Notes under the pieces: model-generated
Told to the model about the DNA's origin: nothing
The model's input: the letters and a program-made list of their open reading frames with translations, nothing else
Databases searched by the model: none
Assembly: GCA_021300125.1 (NCBI GenBank)
Contig: JAJTHX010000097.1
Coordinates: 1 to 6,712, forward strand
From: Betaproteobacteria bacterium
GTDB taxonomy: Bacteria; Pseudomonadota; Gammaproteobacteria; Burkholderiales; SG8-41
DNA length: 6,712 nt
Reading direction: 5' to 3'
Made by a program: the position numbers and the translations under genes
Shown here: one piece after another, positions 5,754 to 6,712 of the stretch
How the letters are laid out: every line of letters starts with the position of its first letter
How positions within the stretch are numbered: position 1 is the first letter of the stretch

Positions 5754-6712
5754 TCAGGCCGGCACGTAGACCATGCCGTCGAGGATGCGGCGCGCGGTGC
5801 GCGAATAGGCGGCTTCGAGGATTTCGCCATCGGCGGCAAGGCGGACCCGCACCGGGAACACCCCCGTCGGATGGCCGATGCGCACCACGTCGTCTGCAAA
5901 ACGGTGCGCGACCTGGTGCACCACCGTGCCCGGCAGCAAGGCTGCAACGGCGGTGCACACGGCGCCAGTGGCGGCAAAAGCCTTGTGCAGCCGTGGCGGC
6001 GGACCGCCGACGCGGCGCGCAACGAAACTGATTCCGGCGGCGGGTACGGTCTCACCGGTCATGTAATTCGTGTAGTCGCGGGGTGCTGCCACCGAAACCG
6101 GATGCGGCAGGCGGGATTCCGGAGACAGCCCGACGAGTCGCGCGGCGGCGTTGCGTACGGCCCAGAAGCGGTCGAGGATCTCCGGCGTGAACTGCCCGGG
6201 CGATTCGCTGCCGTCGATGCCGAGATCGGCGGCATGGAAAAACACCGTGGCCTTGGCGACATCGACAATCGACACCGCAATGGTTTTGCCCAGTTCCGGC
6301 ACCGCCAGTTCATCGAGCACACGGCCGCTGGGCAGCAGCTTGCCGGTGCTCGCGCCGCGGGTGCGGGCGAAATCGAGCTGGATCTCGGCGCTGGTGCCTG
6401 GCACGCCGGCAATGGCGCAGTCGCCGTCAATCGCCACGCGCCCGCCGGCGACAGGCACCCGGGACACCAGCACCTGCCGGGTGTTGGTGTTGTAGATGCG
6501 CACCGTGGTCAGCGGCTCCTGCGCCGGGATCAGCCCGTTCTGGATCGCGTAGACGCCGACGGCGGCCGACAGGTTGCCGCAGTTCGCGGAATAGGAGACA
6601 TAGGGCAGGTCGATGCCGACCTGACCGAAGGTGTAGTCGATATCGGCGTCGCCCCGGCTGCTTTTGGCGATGATCACGATCTTGCTGGTGAGCGTGTCGG
6701 CGCCGCCGAGGC
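5754..6712 (-). CDS. PrpF-family isomerase (2-methylaconitate isomerase / oxalomesaconate tautomerase-like), 5' end cut off
   Basis: The C-terminal 318 residues of a protein normally about 370-395 residues long; the frame is open to the right edge, so roughly 50-75 residues, including the usual MRGGTSKG start, are missing. A GTG at 6677 could be mistaken for the start, but translation upstream of it (LGGADTLTSKIV) continues the family sequence. PrpF proteins have the diaminopimelate-epimerase fold and isomerise double bonds in acids such as 2-methylaconitate or 4-oxalomesaconate by proton transfer. The key lysine (in LTSK, bases 6681-6683) and cysteine (in ANCGN) are present and 34 residues apart, the same spacing as Lys73 and Cys107 reported for Shewanella PrpF. 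A second family block, HKAFAATGAVCTAVAA, and the C-terminal PTGVFPVRVRLAADGEI are intact. It is transcribed ahead of the MmgE/PrpD-family gene, a pairing that echoes prpF-prpD and suggests that they act on the same acid. The specific substrate is not shown. Confidence 0.92.
   Translation of the reverse strand, partial: LGGADTLTSKIVIIAKSSRGDADIDYTFGQVGIDLPYVSYSANCGNLSAAVGVYAIQNGLIPAQEPLTTVRIYNTNTRQVLVSRVPVAGGRVAIDGDCAIAGVPGTSAEIQLDFARTRGASTGKLLPSGRVLDELAVPELGKTIAVSIVDVAKATVFFHAADLGIDGSESPGQFTPEILDRFWAVRNAAARLVGLSPESRLPHPVSVAAPRDYTNYMTGETVPAAGISFVARRVGGPPPRLHKAFAATGAVCTAVAALLPGTVVHQVAHRFADDVVRIGHPTGVFPVRVRLAADGEILEAAYSRTARRILDGMVYVPA

Noticed and set aside
5719..5958. N-terminal extension of the MmgE/PrpD-family protein by 80 residues.
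   Set aside because: The extension overlaps the conserved C-terminus of the PrpF-family gene in another frame, is Arg/Pro-rich, and the family start lies at 5718.
6675..6677. GTG as the start of the PrpF-family gene.
   Set aside because: The frame continues to the window edge with conserved family sequence including the catalytic-type lysine, so the gene is truncated by the window, not started here.

Overview
The window is GC-rich, densely coding DNA with short intergenic gaps and no RNA genes, insertion sequences or CRISPR repeats that I can see. The gene types (opine-oxidase-like flavoprotein, gamma-glutamyltransferase-family hydrolase, organic-acid-type MFS carrier, D-2-hydroxyacid dehydrogenase, MmgE/PrpD and PrpF-like proteins) and base composition suggest a metabolically versatile proteobacterium. 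A betaproteobacterium of the Burkholderiales is my best guess, from gene style rather than any marker gene.

Layout: the left half reads rightward. It holds the 3' end of an FAD-dependent oxidoreductase with a C-terminal [2Fe-2S]-type cysteine motif (ends at 218). After 14 bp comes a complete gamma-glutamyltransferase-family gene (233-1942). An 86-bp gap with a striking AT-only island and a plausible sigma70-type promoter follows, then an MFS transporter (2029-3270) and a D-2-hydroxyacid dehydrogenase (3328-4317). The right half reads leftward: a PrpF-family isomerase cut by the right edge (5754-6712) followed by an MmgE/PrpD-family protein (4330-5718). The two halves converge with only 12 bp between stop codons.

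The genes look like parts of one or two small-molecule catabolic modules. The oxidoreductase could release an amino acid and a 2-oxoacid from an N-substituted (opine-like) substrate. The Ntn-hydrolase could cleave an amide or gamma-glutamyl-like bond. The MFS protein belongs to the monocarboxylate-like type and sits beside a dehydrogenase that interconverts 2-oxo- and 2-hydroxyacids. PrpF and MmgE/PrpD proteins isomerise and dehydrate or hydrate tricarboxylates and related acids. The joint pathway is inference; the family assignments are well supported.

The most interesting points are the GGT-family protein, which keeps the autoprocessing threonine but lacks several residues that bind the gamma-glutamyl group in classical GGT, and the AT-only palindromic island before the transporter. 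I found no clear evidence of a wholly new system.
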